Positions 24,025 to 32,675 of a stretch of 64,000 bases of DNA are shown piece by piece. Positions within the stretch are counted from its first letter, which is position 1. Every line of letters begins with the position of its first letter. Under the pieces are notes generated by a model. It was not told the DNA's origin. It did no database searches and saw only the letters and a program-made list of their open reading frames with translations. The stretch lies in assembly GCA_963974055.1 (NCBI GenBank), contig CAXBCP010000005.1, forward strand, positions 111,536 to 175,535. Reading direction: 5' to 3'. Source of the stretch: CAXBCP01 sp963974055 (GTDB lineage: Bacteria > Pseudomonadota > Alphaproteobacteria > MPNO01 > UBA830). Position numbers and translations under genes: made by a program.

Positions 24025-25428
24025 TCAGATCAGGAACCAGGTTCCGAGGCCAAGAAACGCCAGAAAGGCGACCACATCGGTGATCGTCGTCAGGAACACG
24101 CCGGATGCGATCGCCGGATCGAACCGGGTTCGCGACAAACCAAGGGGAATTGCCGCCCCTGCAAGCCCCGCAACAATCATCGTGATCACCATCGCGACGG
24201 CCATAACCGCCCCGACCCCCATGCTGCCGGACCAGATCCAGGCAATGACGCCGATAATCACGGCGAAGAGCAAACCGTTGAAGGTCCCGACGAGGATTTC
24301 CTTGGACATAACGCGAAACGCATTCGTCGTCGTGAGTTCCTTCATCGCAATCGCGCGCACGGCCACCGTCAGGGTTTGCGTCCCGGCATTCCCGCCCATT
24401 GACGCCGCAATAGGCATGAGCACGGCGAGCATCACGACCTGCTCGATCGTCCCCTGGAACAACCCGATTACCACCGAGGCCAGCACGGCCGTGATCAGGT
24501 TCACGAAAAGCCAACTGAACCGCGACTTGCCGGTATCGAGGACTGCCGCATACAGATCGTCCTCCTGAACGCCGCCGAGACGCATGATATCTTCTTCCGC
24601 CTCCTGGTGAATAACATCGACGATATCGTCAATCGTGATCACACCGATCAGGCGTTCGGAATCGTCGACAACCGGCGCGGAGACCAGATTCTGCTGCGCA
24701 AAGATATAGGCGACTTCCTCCTGGTCCATCTGAACCGGCACCGACACGAATTCATCGATCAGAATATCGCGGACGCGTGTCGGCCGTTTCGCCCTGAGAA
24801 CGCGATTCAGGGCAATGTATCCGATAAGGCGGTGCCGGGGGTCGACGACGAAGACATCGTAAAAATCGTCGGGCAGGTCTTCGCTTTCCCGCAGAAAATC
24901 AATCACTTCGCCCACCGTCCAGAACGCCGGCACCGCCACGAATTCGCGCTGCATAAGGCGGCCGGCGCTTTCTTCGGGAAAGGCCAGGCCTTCTTCCAGC
25001 ATTGAACGCAGCGCAAACGAAATCGCGTGCATGACGCGCCGCTGCTTGGTCTCTTCAAGCGTGGAAATAAGGTTCAGCGCATCGTCCGAATCCAGCGCCG
25101 CGATGGCCTTCGCCAGCGTCTCTGTGCCGAGTTGTTCGGCGACTTCGTCCCGCACGGTTTCATCGAGTTCCGCCAGGACCTCCGGATCGAAGCTGGGGCG
25201 CAGCAATTCGACAAGCTGGGTCCGCATCGGACCGCGCAGCATTTCTATAAGGTCGGCGATTTCCGCGGGATGTAGGGGGGCGACGATTTCCAGAATTGCG
25301 GAACCGTCATCTGAATCAAGCGCAACAATCGCGTCCCGGATGACGTCGGGATTCAGACCGAGAAGATCTCCTGCCTGAACGGGCACGCCGTCTTCGCTCT
25401 CCGCCGGTTCGACTGCTGTCTCGGCCAT
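24025..25428 (-). CDS. mgtE: Magnesium transporter MgtE
   Basis: A 467-aa Mg2+ channel/transporter of standard architecture. It has an N-terminal MgtE superhelical domain (about 35-135), a CBS pair (about 140-270, with DPRHRLIGYIALNRVL and DSERLIGVITIDDIVDV), then a connecting helix and five membrane segments. The pore region is recognised by PIAASMGGNAGTQTLTV near 335-351. The N and CBS domains sense cytosolic Mg2+ and close the pore. No M-box-like leader is evident upstream, where only about 100 bases separate it from the tRNA-Leu gene. Confidence 0.95.
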   Translation of the reverse strand: MAETAVEPAESEDGVPVQAGDLLGLNPDVIRDAIVALDSDDGSAILEIVAPLHPAEIADLIEMLRGPMRTQLVELLRPSFDPEVLAELDETVRDEVAEQLGTETLAKAIAALDSDDALNLISTLEETKQRRVMHAISFALRSMLEEGLAFPEESAGRLMQREFVAVPAFWTVGEVIDFLRESEDLPDDFYDVFVVDPRHRLIGYIALNRVLRAKRPTRVRDILIDEFVSVPVQMDQEEVAYIFAQQNLVSAPVVDDSERLIGVITIDDIVDVIHQEAEEDIMRLGGVQEDDLYAAVLDTGKSRFSWLFVNLITAVLASVVIGLFQGTIEQVVMLAVLMPIAASMGGNAGTQTLTVAVRAIAMKELTTTNAFRVMSKEILVGTFNGLLFAVIIGVIAWIWSGSMGVGAVMAVAMVITMIVAGLAGAAIPLGLSRTRFDPAIASGVFLTTITDVVAFLAFLGLGTWFLI

Positions 25429-25495
25429 GCCATTCTCTCTCAGTCAGGGGCTATGCGTCAGCCGTCCAAAAACAAAACCCGGGCCCAAAACGACA

Positions 25496-25525
25496 CCAGG
25501 CCCGCTCGATGACCGGCGGGCCTGG
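25496..25525 (-). terminator. Terminator of tRNA-Leu
   Basis: A perfect 10-bp stem (CCAGGCCCGC / GCGGGCCTGG) with a 10-base loop lies 8 bases beyond the tRNA-Leu 3' end. On the minus strand it is followed by TGTCGTTTTG. It may also affect mgtE, whose start is 68 bases further on. Confidence 0.6.
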
Positions 25526-25532
25526 ATTAATC

Positions 25533-25619
25533 TGGTGCGGTCGAGAAGACTCGAACTTCCACGGGATCTCTCCCACAGCGACCTCAACGCTGCGCGTCTA
25601 CCAATTCCGCCACGACCGC
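25533..25619 (-). tRNA. tRNA-Leu(GAG)
   Basis: An 87-base class II tRNA. The acceptor stem GCGGTCG pairs with CGACCGC, the discriminator is A, and CCA is encoded at 25533-25535. The anticodon stem GCAGCG/CGCTGT region encloses loop TTGAGGT, anticodon GAG. The long variable arm (GGGAGAGATCCC region) is typical of tRNA-Leu, and the T-loop is TTCGAGT. Confidence 0.95.
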
Positions 25620-25626
25620 TCTTCGA

Positions 25627-25656
25627 TTAGAAACTCCGATTTTCTTGCTTTTTCAA
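25627..25656 (-). promoter_or_regulatory. Probable tRNA-Leu promoter
   Basis: On the minus strand TTGAAA (25656-25651) and TTCTAA (25632-25627) are 18 bases apart, and the -10 ends 8 bases before the tRNA 5' end. Consensus match only. Confidence 0.45.
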
Positions 25657-25706
25657 GGCGATGTGACATACCAAATCGCTGTTAGAACCGCAAGGGTACT
25701 TCGCGA

Positions 25707-26387
25707 ATGAATGCGCTATCGCCAGTGGAATGGCGTATTTCCCCGGAATTAACCGCCTACCCGGAGGCCGTCGCCTTTATGGAGGCCCGTGTGGCCGCTA
25801 TTTCGGCCGGCGACGCCCGCGAGCAGGTCTGGCTGGTGGAGCACCCTCCCCTGTATACCGCGGGCACCAGCGCCGACGAGGACGACCTTCTCGACGCCGA
25901 CAGGTTTCCGGTATACCAAGCCGGCCGCGGCGGCGAATTCACCTATCACGGCCCCGGCCAGCGCGTCGGATACGTCATGATGGACCTCAATCGCGGGGAC
26001 AGGGACATCCGGAAATTCGTGCGGAACCTGGAAGAATGGATGATCGTCACGCTTGCGGCATTCGGGGTGACCGGCGAAAGACGGGACGGGCGGGTCGGCA
26101 TATGGATCGACCATGGCAAACACGGTGGCCCGCCGGGCAAGGAAGACAAGATCGCCGCGATCGGCGTCCGGCTGCGGCGCTGGGTCAGCTTTCACGGAGT
26201 ATCCATCAATATCTGCCCCGATCTCAGCCACTATGACGGGATCGTCCCCTGCGGCATTTCGCAGTACGGGGTCACGTCTCTCAAGGAACTCGGCGTATCG
26301 GCGTCGACAAAGGACGTGGACCGGGCGCTCAAATCGGCGTTCGAGACCGTGTTCGAACGCCGGACCGCTACGCCGTCGGCAGGGTAA
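25707..26387 (+). CDS. lipB: Octanoyltransferase LipB
   Basis: A 226-aa enzyme that transfers octanoyl groups from acyl carrier protein to lipoyl domains, the first step of lipoate synthesis. The RGGEFTYHGPGQRVGYVM motif (about 72-89, with the catalytic-site GPGQ), the KIAAIGVRLRRWVSFHG segment holding the catalytic Lys, and the nucleophile Cys in VPCGISQYGVTSL are all present. The length is normal. Its 3' end overlaps the convergent acylphosphatase gene by 20 bases. Confidence 0.95.
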   Translation: MNALSPVEWRISPELTAYPEAVAFMEARVAAISAGDAREQVWLVEHPPLYTAGTSADEDDLLDADRFPVYQAGRGGEFTYHGPGQRVGYVMMDLNRGDRDIRKFVRNLEEWMIVTLAAFGVTGERRDGRVGIWIDHGKHGGPPGKEDKIAAIGVRLRRWVSFHGVSINICPDLSHYDGIVPCGISQYGVTSLKELGVSASTKDVDRALKSAFETVFERRTATPSAG

Positions 26388-26640
26388 CGAAGCCCGGTTC
26401 CGGCGCGTCGCAGGCTTCGGTTTCGATATTGTCGACCCTCGCGAGCCGCGGGCCTTTGCGCGCCGCTTCAAGCATCGCTGCGACATCCGCTTCCGGTCCC
26501 GAAAAGACGGCCTCGACAGATCCGTCGGAACGGTTCCGGACCCACCCGGACAGGTCCCGCGACCGGGCGGCTTCCTGCGTCCAGGCCCGGTACCAGACGC
26601 CCTGGACCCGGCCCGAAATTATGACCTTCACCGACTTCAA
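26368..26640 (-). CDS. acyP: Acylphosphatase
   Basis: A 90-aa single-domain acylphosphatase, which hydrolyses carboxyl-phosphate bonds. The phosphate-binding loop SGRVQGVWYRAW carries the catalytic Arg; the usual VGFR is VWYR here. The catalytic Asn lies in GWVRNRSDGSVEA. The best start is TTG at 26640, which overlaps the stop of the ATP12 gene as TTGA; a GTG three codons later (26631) is the alternative. The gene is translationally coupled to ATP12 and overlaps lipB at its 3' end. Confidence 0.82.
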   Translation of the reverse strand: MKSVKVIISGRVQGVWYRAWTQEAARSRDLSGWVRNRSDGSVEAVFSGPEADVAAMLEAARKGPRLARVDNIETEACDAPEPGFVTLPTA

Positions 26641-27338
26641 CCGGTGGTCCCGCAAAGTTGCAGAAAAGCCGCGCCGGCGACGATATCGTCCAGCAGGCCC
26701 GCCCGGCGTTTCGTCGCCTCGGGGTCTTCCCCCCACTCCTCGATCTGATAGGTCTCGTCGATCAGCGACAGCTCCCATGCCGCGGGGCCGTCTATACGCG
26801 CCGCCGCGACCGCCAGGCCGATGACCACGGACCCGCTGCAGACCGTTACAAGGTGCAGCCCCGCGAGCGCGAACACATCGAAATCGGCGACGGCGGAACG
26901 AATCGTCTCGATACAGTTTTTGCCTTGAGCAACCGGTAGCAGGCTTGTCGTTACCTCGAAATCGACGTTGTGCCGCTCCCTGATCCACGATACCAGCGGC
27001 GCCCAGCCTTCTTCCTGGCGTCGCGCCAGTTCCGCCGGCTCGGTCGCACGGTAACAGACCAGGTCGGTTTCGGCATATCCGGCGATTTCGTCGATAACGC
27101 TGTCCCGGTGCTCTACGACCCGGTCGATCACGCTGTTTGCCAGTCGGGTGAGGCGCATGGAATGGGCATCGATATCGTCGCCCTGTGCGTCCCATTCCGC
27201 CGCGATGGCGGCAGCGAGCGCCTGCCCCGGCACCACCAGAAACTTCTTCGCCGGCGTCTTTACCGGCCGGCCGTCGAGTTCGACGGCGTAACCGCCCTCG
27301 GTCGCCGACACGCCTGCTGTCTTGTAGAACCTTTTCAC
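26637..27338 (-). CDS. ATP12-family F1-ATPase assembly chaperone
   Basis: A 233-aa homologue of mitochondrial Atp12 (ATPAF2), which binds the F1 alpha subunit during ATP synthase assembly and is found in alphaproteobacteria. Signatures are an N-terminal RFYK...GYAVELDGRPVKTPAK (about 3-31), AAEWDAQGDDID near 47-58, and MRLTRLANSVIDRV near 61-74. The ATG overlaps the HAD gene's stop by 4 bases. Confidence 0.92.
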   Translation of the reverse strand: MKRFYKTAGVSATEGGYAVELDGRPVKTPAKKFLVVPGQALAAAIAAEWDAQGDDIDAHSMRLTRLANSVIDRVVEHRDSVIDEIAGYAETDLVCYRATEPAELARRQEEGWAPLVSWIRERHNVDFEVTTSLLPVAQGKNCIETIRSAVADFDVFALAGLHLVTVCSGSVVIGLAVAAARIDGPAAWELSLIDETYQIEEWGEDPEATKRRAGLLDDIVAGAAFLQLCGTTG

Positions 27339-28024
27339 CGCTCGAAACCCGTCGTGGTGAGGCCCTCGATTAGATCGTGAAGGTCCTCGAACTGGTCGGT
27401 AACGTGATGTGCGCCGGCGCCGTGGAGTTTATCCGCCGGGTGGACGCCCCATGTCACGCCGACCGCCCCTGTCCCCGCATTCCGCGCCGTCAGGACGTCG
27501 TATGTCGTATCGCCGATCATCACCGTATTGTCACGGTCGACCCCGGCTTCCCGCATGGCCTCGTTCAGCAGAAACGGGTTGGGCTTGCCGGGACCCTGAT
27601 CCGCCGTTTTCACCGATACGAACCGGCCGGCAAGCCCGGCCCGGTCGATAAGATCCTGAAACCGCCGGTTCGACCGGCTGGTCACGATGGCGAGCACGTA
27701 GCCGTTCTGTTCGAGACGGTCGAGCGCATCGATCGCACCGGGGAATATAGTCTCTGGCGGGCGTTCCGGCGCTGGCCGTTCGCCGCGTGCGATCTCGGCG
27801 TGGTAATTCTTGATCATCGCGACCTCGTGCGCCCCCGCCCCCGGCATCAGCTCCTCGATGCTCTGTTCCCACGGCAGGCCGATAATGTTGCGGATCTGGT
27901 CGGGCGTTACCTCGGGGAACCCGAGCGCATCCCAGCAGGTGCTGACGCCGATGACGATCGACGGGATGCTGTCGAGCAGCGTTCCATCGAGATCGAAGGC
28001 AGCCAGTTTAAGTCCGTCGGTCAT
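27335..28024 (-). CDS. HAD-family hydrolase (Gph/PGP-like phosphatase)
   Basis: A 229-aa HAD subfamily IA phosphatase. Motif I is AFDLDGTLLDS with the nucleophile Asp and acid/base Asp, motif II is the Thr/Ser in AIVTSRS near 115, motif III is the Lys in GPGKPNP near 150, and motif IV is VMIGDTTYD near 170. Size and cap suggest a phosphoglycolate-phosphatase-like enzyme, but substrate specificity cannot be read. The ATG follows the pseudouridine synthase stop directly. Confidence 0.88.
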   Translation of the reverse strand: MTDGLKLAAFDLDGTLLDSIPSIVIGVSTCWDALGFPEVTPDQIRNIIGLPWEQSIEELMPGAGAHEVAMIKNYHAEIARGERPAPERPPETIFPGAIDALDRLEQNGYVLAIVTSRSNRRFQDLIDRAGLAGRFVSVKTADQGPGKPNPFLLNEAMREAGVDRDNTVMIGDTTYDVLTARNAGTGAVGVTWGVHPADKLHGAGAHHVTDQFEDLHDLIEGLTTTGFER

Positions 28025-28996
28025 TTATGCAGGGTCTTTCCGGTTCGGGTCGAAACCCAGGAAGTTCCACGTCGCGGTCATACCCGGCGGCAGCGGCGCG
28101 GTGATTGTCAGTTCCCCGCCTGCGGGATGGGGGAAGGTTATCGAGCGGGCATGCAGGTGCAGCTTGTCCGACCCCGGGACGCCGTCCAGTCGCGAGGCGT
28201 CGCCGCCGTACTTTCCGTCGCCGACAATCGGCGTTCCGATCGCGGCACAGTGAACCCGCAGCTGATGCGTCCGGCCGGTGAGGGGGTGCAACATCAGCCA
28301 TGCCGCCCGCCGCCCGGCGACTTCGACAACGCTGAAATCGGTCTTGGCGGATTTTCCCGCATCGGTATCGGTGACAACCTTTTCATGGCCGTCATTGTCG
28401 GCTTTCTTGGCGAGCGGGGCGTTGATCGTGCCTTCCGGCACGCGCGGCACGCCTGCGACAAGCGCCCAGTAGGTCTTCCGGGCGTTCCGGCTTTTGAAAA
28501 TCTCCCCCAGGGACGCCGCGACAGCGGCGCGGCGAGCGATCAGCAAAACACCGCTTGTATCGCGGTCGAGGCGATGAACCAGCTTCGGTCTCTCCTCCCC
28601 GGGATCGGCCAACGCCCCCAGAAGCCCGTCTATATGCCGCTTGACCTTTCGCCCGCCCTGGACGGCAATGCCCTGAGGCTTGTTCAGCGCGATGACGTCG
28701 TCATCCGAATGCAGGACCAACGACCGGATCCAGTCGCGGTCCTCGTCGCTGACCTCTGCCGTCTGCCGCCGCACCGGCCTGTCCGGCTCGTCGCCGATCG
28801 GCGGTACCCGCACGGTCTGCCCCGCCGCGAGACGCGTCGAGGATTTCACGCGGCCGCCATCGACCCGAATCTGCCCGGTACGCAGCAATTTCTCGAGCTT
28901 GCCGTGCTTCAGGGCCGGATAATGTCTTTTAAACCAGCGGTCCAGCCGGATATCCGCGTCTGCCGCCAGAACTTCCCGCGACTGCACCCCGGTCAT
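28025..28996 (-). CDS. rluC: RluA-family pseudouridine synthase (RluC-like)
   Basis: A 323-aa protein. An N-terminal S4 RNA-binding domain (LDRWFKRHYPALKHGKLEKLLRTGQIRVDG, read as LDRWFKRHYP and LLRTGQIRVDG) precedes the catalytic domain. The active-site Asp lies in HRLDRDTSGVLL near 139-150. KPQGIAVQGG near 107-116 and GRTHQLRVHC near 240-249 are standard. The domain order and length fit RluC (23S rRNA 955/2504/2580), though RluD-like specificity is not excluded. Its start overlaps the crcB stop by 4 bases. Confidence 0.88.
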   Translation of the reverse strand: MTGVQSREVLAADADIRLDRWFKRHYPALKHGKLEKLLRTGQIRVDGGRVKSSTRLAAGQTVRVPPIGDEPDRPVRRQTAEVSDEDRDWIRSLVLHSDDDVIALNKPQGIAVQGGRKVKRHIDGLLGALADPGEERPKLVHRLDRDTSGVLLIARRAAVAASLGEIFKSRNARKTYWALVAGVPRVPEGTINAPLAKKADNDGHEKVVTDTDAGKSAKTDFSVVEVAGRRAAWLMLHPLTGRTHQLRVHCAAIGTPIVGDGKYGGDASRLDGVPGSDKLHLHARSITFPHPAGGELTITAPLPPGMTATWNFLGFDPNRKDPA

Positions 28997-29376
28997 GTCA
29001 GCACCATCCGCGTCAGTTTCAGTCCGGCCAGCAGCCCCCCGATGGAGAGCAGGACGGTGCCGCCGAGATACAACGCCGCGAGCAAAAGACGGTCTTTTTC
29101 GATCAGCAGCCCGACATCCAGCGAAAACGCCGAAAAAGTCGTAAATCCGCCGAGAACGCCCACAACGAGAAAAGCCCGGAACTCAGACGACGGAGACCAG
29201 GTAAAGGCCATCAACGCCGCCAAAACGCCGAGCAGGAACGAGCCCGTGACGTTGACCGTGAATGTGCCCCAGGGAAACTGTCCCGACCCGAGACGCGTCG
29301 CCAGGACGCCGACGGCATACCTGCCAGATGCGCCGACCGCGCCGCCAAGCGCGACAAATATCAAGGTTTTGATCAA
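28993..29376 (-). CDS. crcB: Fluoride channel CrcB/Fluc
   Basis: A 127-aa four-helix membrane protein that exports fluoride as a dual-topology dimer. Diagnostic elements are the GGAVGASGRYAVG start (about 10-22), GTFTVNVTGSFLLG near 37-50, in which the Asn is conserved, and GGFTTFSAFSLDV near 75-87 with the pore Phe and Na+-site residues. It is co-transcribed after rarA; no fluoride riboswitch is seen in the 3-bp gap. Confidence 0.93.
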   Translation of the reverse strand: MIKTLIFVALGGAVGASGRYAVGVLATRLGSGQFPWGTFTVNVTGSFLLGVLAALMAFTWSPSSEFRAFLVVGVLGGFTTFSAFSLDVGLLIEKDRLLLAALYLGGTVLLSIGGLLAGLKLTRMVLT

Positions 29377-29379
29377 ACT

Positions 29380-30690
29380 TCAGCACTCATGGGACGACGA
29401 CCGGTCCCGCAGTTTCTGCCAGTAATCGAGGCGCTTGCGCACGTCCCGCTCGAACCCGCGGTCCACAGGTTCGTAGAAATTCACCCGTTCCATTTCTTCG
29501 GGGAAATAATTCTGCCCCGAGAAACCGTCTTTGGTGTTGTGGTCATACTGGTAACCGTCGCCGTAGCCAAGGTCCTTCATCAAATTCGTCGGCGCATTCA
29601 GGATATGTTTCGGTGGCGCCAGCGATCCGGTCTCACCGGCTGCGCGTTTCGCCGCGGAAAGAGCCCGGTAGGCCGCGTTCGACTTCGGCGCGGTCGCGAG
29701 ATAGAGCACGCATTGCGCAATCGCCAGCTCGCCTTCCGGCGATCCGATCCGTTCGTAGGCCTCCCAGGCCGCGATCGACTGCGGCAACGCATTCGGATCG
29801 GCCAGACCGATATCCTCGACCGCGAACCGCGTCAGGCGACGGGCGATATACCGCGGGTCCTCGCCGCCCACCAGCATACGCGCCAGCCAGTAGAGCGCGG
29901 CGTCGGCATCTGACCCCCGGAGCGACTTGTGAAGCGCGCTGATGAGGTTGTAATGGGCCTCCTGGGACTTGTCGTATAGCGGTGCCCGTTTCTGAACGGC
30001 AACCGTCAGCGCCCGCACATCCAGCGGCGTATCCGCATTCAGCGACACGATTTCCTCGACGAGGTTCAACAGATAGCGCCCATCGCCGTCGGCCATGGCG
30101 CAAATCGCGGTCCGTGCCTCCGCCGTCAGGGGAAGGGCGTGACCGATTTCCGTCTCGGCCCTGACCAGAAGCGCTTCCAGCGCGTCATGCCCGAGCCGGT
30201 TCAGGACCAGGACCTGACTGCGCGACAGCAGCGCGCCATTCAGCTCAAAGGACGGGTTCTCCGTCGTCGCCCCGACGAGGATGACCGTGCCGTCCTCGAC
30301 ATAGGGCAGGAAACCGTCCTGTTGCGCCCTGTTGAACCGGTGAATTTCATCGACGAACAGCAATGTGCCCTGCCCGCCGGCGCGCCGGTCCTTCGCCCTC
30401 TCGAATACCTTGCGCAGGTCGGCAACGCCGGAAAACACCGCGGATAACGGTTCGAAATGCAGATCCGTTGTCCCGGCAAGAAGCCGGGCTATGGTGGTCT
30501 TGCCCGTCCCCGGCGGCCCCCAAAGTACCATGGAGGTCAGCCTGCCTTCCCTGGTCATGCGGCCAAGGGGGGCGTCCTCTCCCAGCAGGTGGTCCTGTCC
30601 CAGGACTTCCGACAGCGACGAGGGACGCAACCTGTCCGCCAGCGGACGCGGGGCATCGGTCTCAAAGAGACTCCCCGTATTCGCGCTCAT
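29380..30690 (-). CDS. rarA: Replication-associated recombination protein RarA (MgsA)
   Basis: A 436-aa AAA+ ATPase related to clamp-loader subunits that acts at stalled forks. The Walker A is GPPGTGKTT (about 58-66), the Walker B is LLFVDEIHRFN near 109-119, and sensor 1 lies in GATTENPSF. The RarA-specific C-terminal part has SALHKSLRGSDADAALYW and the terminal HNTKDGFSGQNYFPEEM segment. It lies 4 bp downstream of the DegP-type gene's end in the same direction. Confidence 0.95.
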   Translation of the reverse strand: MSANTGSLFETDAPRPLADRLRPSSLSEVLGQDHLLGEDAPLGRMTREGRLTSMVLWGPPGTGKTTIARLLAGTTDLHFEPLSAVFSGVADLRKVFERAKDRRAGGQGTLLFVDEIHRFNRAQQDGFLPYVEDGTVILVGATTENPSFELNGALLSRSQVLVLNRLGHDALEALLVRAETEIGHALPLTAEARTAICAMADGDGRYLLNLVEEIVSLNADTPLDVRALTVAVQKRAPLYDKSQEAHYNLISALHKSLRGSDADAALYWLARMLVGGEDPRYIARRLTRFAVEDIGLADPNALPQSIAAWEAYERIGSPEGELAIAQCVLYLATAPKSNAAYRALSAAKRAAGETGSLAPPKHILNAPTNLMKDLGYGDGYQYDHNTKDGFSGQNYFPEEMERVNFYEPVDRGFERDVRKRLDYWQKLRDRSSSHEC

Positions 30691-30694
30691 CCGG

Positions 30695-32122
30695 CTATCC
30701 CTTGATGATCAGCTGGAGCACACGGCCCGCTCGGCTGATTTCGATGCGCCATGCCGAAAAATCCCGTTTCACCATGTTTTTCAGTGCCGCGACGGATTCG
30801 ATTTCGGTTCCGTTCAGCCGCAGCAGTATATCCCCCGGTTCAAGGCCGATCCGGTCTGCCGGCGAGCCGCGCTTGATCCGCATCACCAGAACGCCCGTCA
30901 TATCGGTATCGAGCGAGATTTCCTCTGCCAGCGCAGGCGAAATGTTGGCGACCTCCGCCCCGGCATAGGGATTGGGGCCGGTAATCAGCGACAGATCCCG
31001 TTTCGGTATTTCCGGCGCCGCCTGCAGCGGAACCGACATTTTCAGGCGTCGCCCCTGCCGGATGACCGTCAGATCGGCCACGCCCCCGACACTCAGGGTC
31101 GCGATGCGGAATTTCAGGATATTTGCATCGGCGACTTCCTTGCCGTTTACCGAGACGATCACATCGCCGGTTTTAAGTCCTGCACGGGCGGACGGGCCGT
31201 CCGGATGAACAGAATTCACCAGCACGCCCGATGGCCGCGGCAGCCGCAACGAGCGCGCGAGGTCGGCGTCGATGGACTGGCCCCGTGCGCCGAGCCACGG
31301 GCGGATCACTTTACCGCCGGCGGCGGCGCTGCCGATAACGGTCCCGACCATGTTCGACGGGATGGCGAAACCGATCCCGTTCGACCCGCCCCCGCGCGAA
31401 TAAATCGCCGTGTTGATCCCGATCAGCCGGCCATCCAGGGCTATCAGGGCTCCCCCCGAATTGCCCGGGTTGATCGCGGCGTCCGTCTGGATGAAAAAGC
31501 CGAAATCGCTGACGCCACGCGCCGTGCGCGCCAGTGCCGACACGATCCCGCTGGTCACCGTCTGGCCGACCCCGAACGGATTCCCGATCGCCAGCACCAG
31601 ATCGCCGACCTCCAGGGTGTCGGAATCGCGCAATTCCAGGAAGGGCAGTTTTTCTCCACCGGACTTGATCCGGAGCACCGCAAGGTCGGTTCCTTCGTCG
31701 CGGGTGACCACTTCCGCATCGAACTCGCGACGGTCGGTCAGGACAACCGTGATTTCATCGGCCCGGTCGATAACATGATGGTTGGTAACGACCAGGCCGT
31801 CGGCGCTGACGATAACCCCTGACCCGAGTGAATTCTGTACCCGCTTTTTCTGCTGTCCGCCGGGGGCGAACTGATTGCCGAAAAACCGCCGGAAGAACGG
31901 ATCGTTGAACAGCGGGGAAACGCGCCGGGCCCGCACGACGCGGCGGGTATAAATATTGACCACCGCCGGCGCCGCCGCCCGGACCAGCGGCGCGAAAGAA
32001 AGGCTGATTTCCTCGCGCGATGCGGGAATACGCTTGGCATCCGCAGCCTGCGTTTCCACTCCCGGCAACAGAACGACCGCCGCCAGGGCGAGACAGAAAA
32101 ATCGAATTCGCATCAAACTCAT
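30695..32122 (-). CDS. degP: DegP/DegQ-type periplasmic serine endoprotease
   Basis: A 475-aa Do-family protease. An N-terminal Sec signal peptide (RFFCLALAAVVLLPG, cleavage near AQAAD-like TQAAD) precedes a trypsin-like domain with catalytic His in VTNHHVIDRAD, Asp in DEGTDLAVLRI and Ser in GNSGGAL. Two PDZ domains follow (about 285-370 and 390-475). It degrades or refolds misfolded periplasmic proteins. It is the first gene after the rplQ terminator and probably has its own promoter. Confidence 0.94.
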   Translation of the reverse strand: MSLMRIRFFCLALAAVVLLPGVETQAADAKRIPASREEISLSFAPLVRAAAPAVVNIYTRRVVRARRVSPLFNDPFFRRFFGNQFAPGGQQKKRVQNSLGSGVIVSADGLVVTNHHVIDRADEITVVLTDRREFDAEVVTRDEGTDLAVLRIKSGGEKLPFLELRDSDTLEVGDLVLAIGNPFGVGQTVTSGIVSALARTARGVSDFGFFIQTDAAINPGNSGGALIALDGRLIGINTAIYSRGGGSNGIGFAIPSNMVGTVIGSAAAGGKVIRPWLGARGQSIDADLARSLRLPRPSGVLVNSVHPDGPSARAGLKTGDVIVSVNGKEVADANILKFRIATLSVGGVADLTVIRQGRRLKMSVPLQAAPEIPKRDLSLITGPNPYAGAEVANISPALAEEISLDTDMTGVLVMRIKRGSPADRIGLEPGDILLRLNGTEIESVAALKNMVKRDFSAWRIEISRAGRVLQLIIKG

Positions 32123-32162
32123 ATGGTCAGTTTAACATCTCTGTAAACACGGCGCTTAAACG

Positions 32163-32188
32163 AAAAGGGGCGGCCAAAAGGCCGCCCC
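32163..32188 (-). terminator. Rho-independent terminator after rplQ
   Basis: GGGGCGGCC-loop-GGCCGCCCC, a perfect 9-bp stem with a four-base loop at 32167-32188, followed on the minus strand by TTTTCGTTT. It lies 24 bases beyond the rplQ stop and closes the long ribosomal-protein transcript. Confidence 0.85.
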
Positions 32189-32211
32189 GGATATTCGGCA
32201 AAAGCCGGCGA

Positions 32212-32643
32212 TCAGGCGAAAGCTTCTTCTTCAGCCTCTTCGCGAATTTCGACAGGTCCGGAATCCAGACCCTTCGCATCGGGATCGCGATCCACCAGTT
32301 CGATAATCGCCATCGGCGCGGAATCGCCGTACCGGAAACCGGCTTTCACGACCCGCGTATATCCGCCCGGACGGTCGCGATAGCGGTCCGCGAGCGTCGT
32401 GAAGAGCTTGTCGGCCAGCTGCTTGTCGCCGTGGAGGCGCGAAACCGCGATCCGACGGGCATGCAGGTCGCCGCGCTTGCCGAGGGTGATCAGGCGATCC
32501 ACGATACCGCGCATCTCCTTCGCCTTCGGCAAGGTGGTTTTGATCTGCTCGTGCTTGATCAGGGCCGCCGCCATATTGGCGAATAACGACTTGCGATGGG
32601 CACTGGTCCGGTTGAGCTTTCTGCCGCTCATACGATGGCGCAT
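32212..32643 (-). CDS. rplQ: Ribosomal protein L17
   Basis: A 143-aa large-subunit protein. The start MRHRMSGRKLNRTSAHR is diagnostic, with the EQIKTTLPKAKEMRGIVDRLITL helix and a KAGFRYGDSAPMAIIELV strand. The final ~25 residues are an acidic tail (EIREEAEEEAFA), longer than in E. coli. It is the last gene of the alpha operon. Confidence 0.97.
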   Translation of the reverse strand: MRHRMSGRKLNRTSAHRKSLFANMAAALIKHEQIKTTLPKAKEMRGIVDRLITLGKRGDLHARRIAVSRLHGDKQLADKLFTTLADRYRDRPGGYTRVVKAGFRYGDSAPMAIIELVDRDPDAKGLDSGPVEIREEAEEEAFA

Positions 32644-32675
32644 GGTACTTTCCTTCTATTCCTGTCCGCTCGGCC

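Noticed and set aside
27377..29425. Plus-strand open frame of 682 codons opposite the HAD, RluA-family and CrcB genes
   Set aside because: It spans three well-supported minus-strand genes and their overlaps, and its own product resembles nothing.
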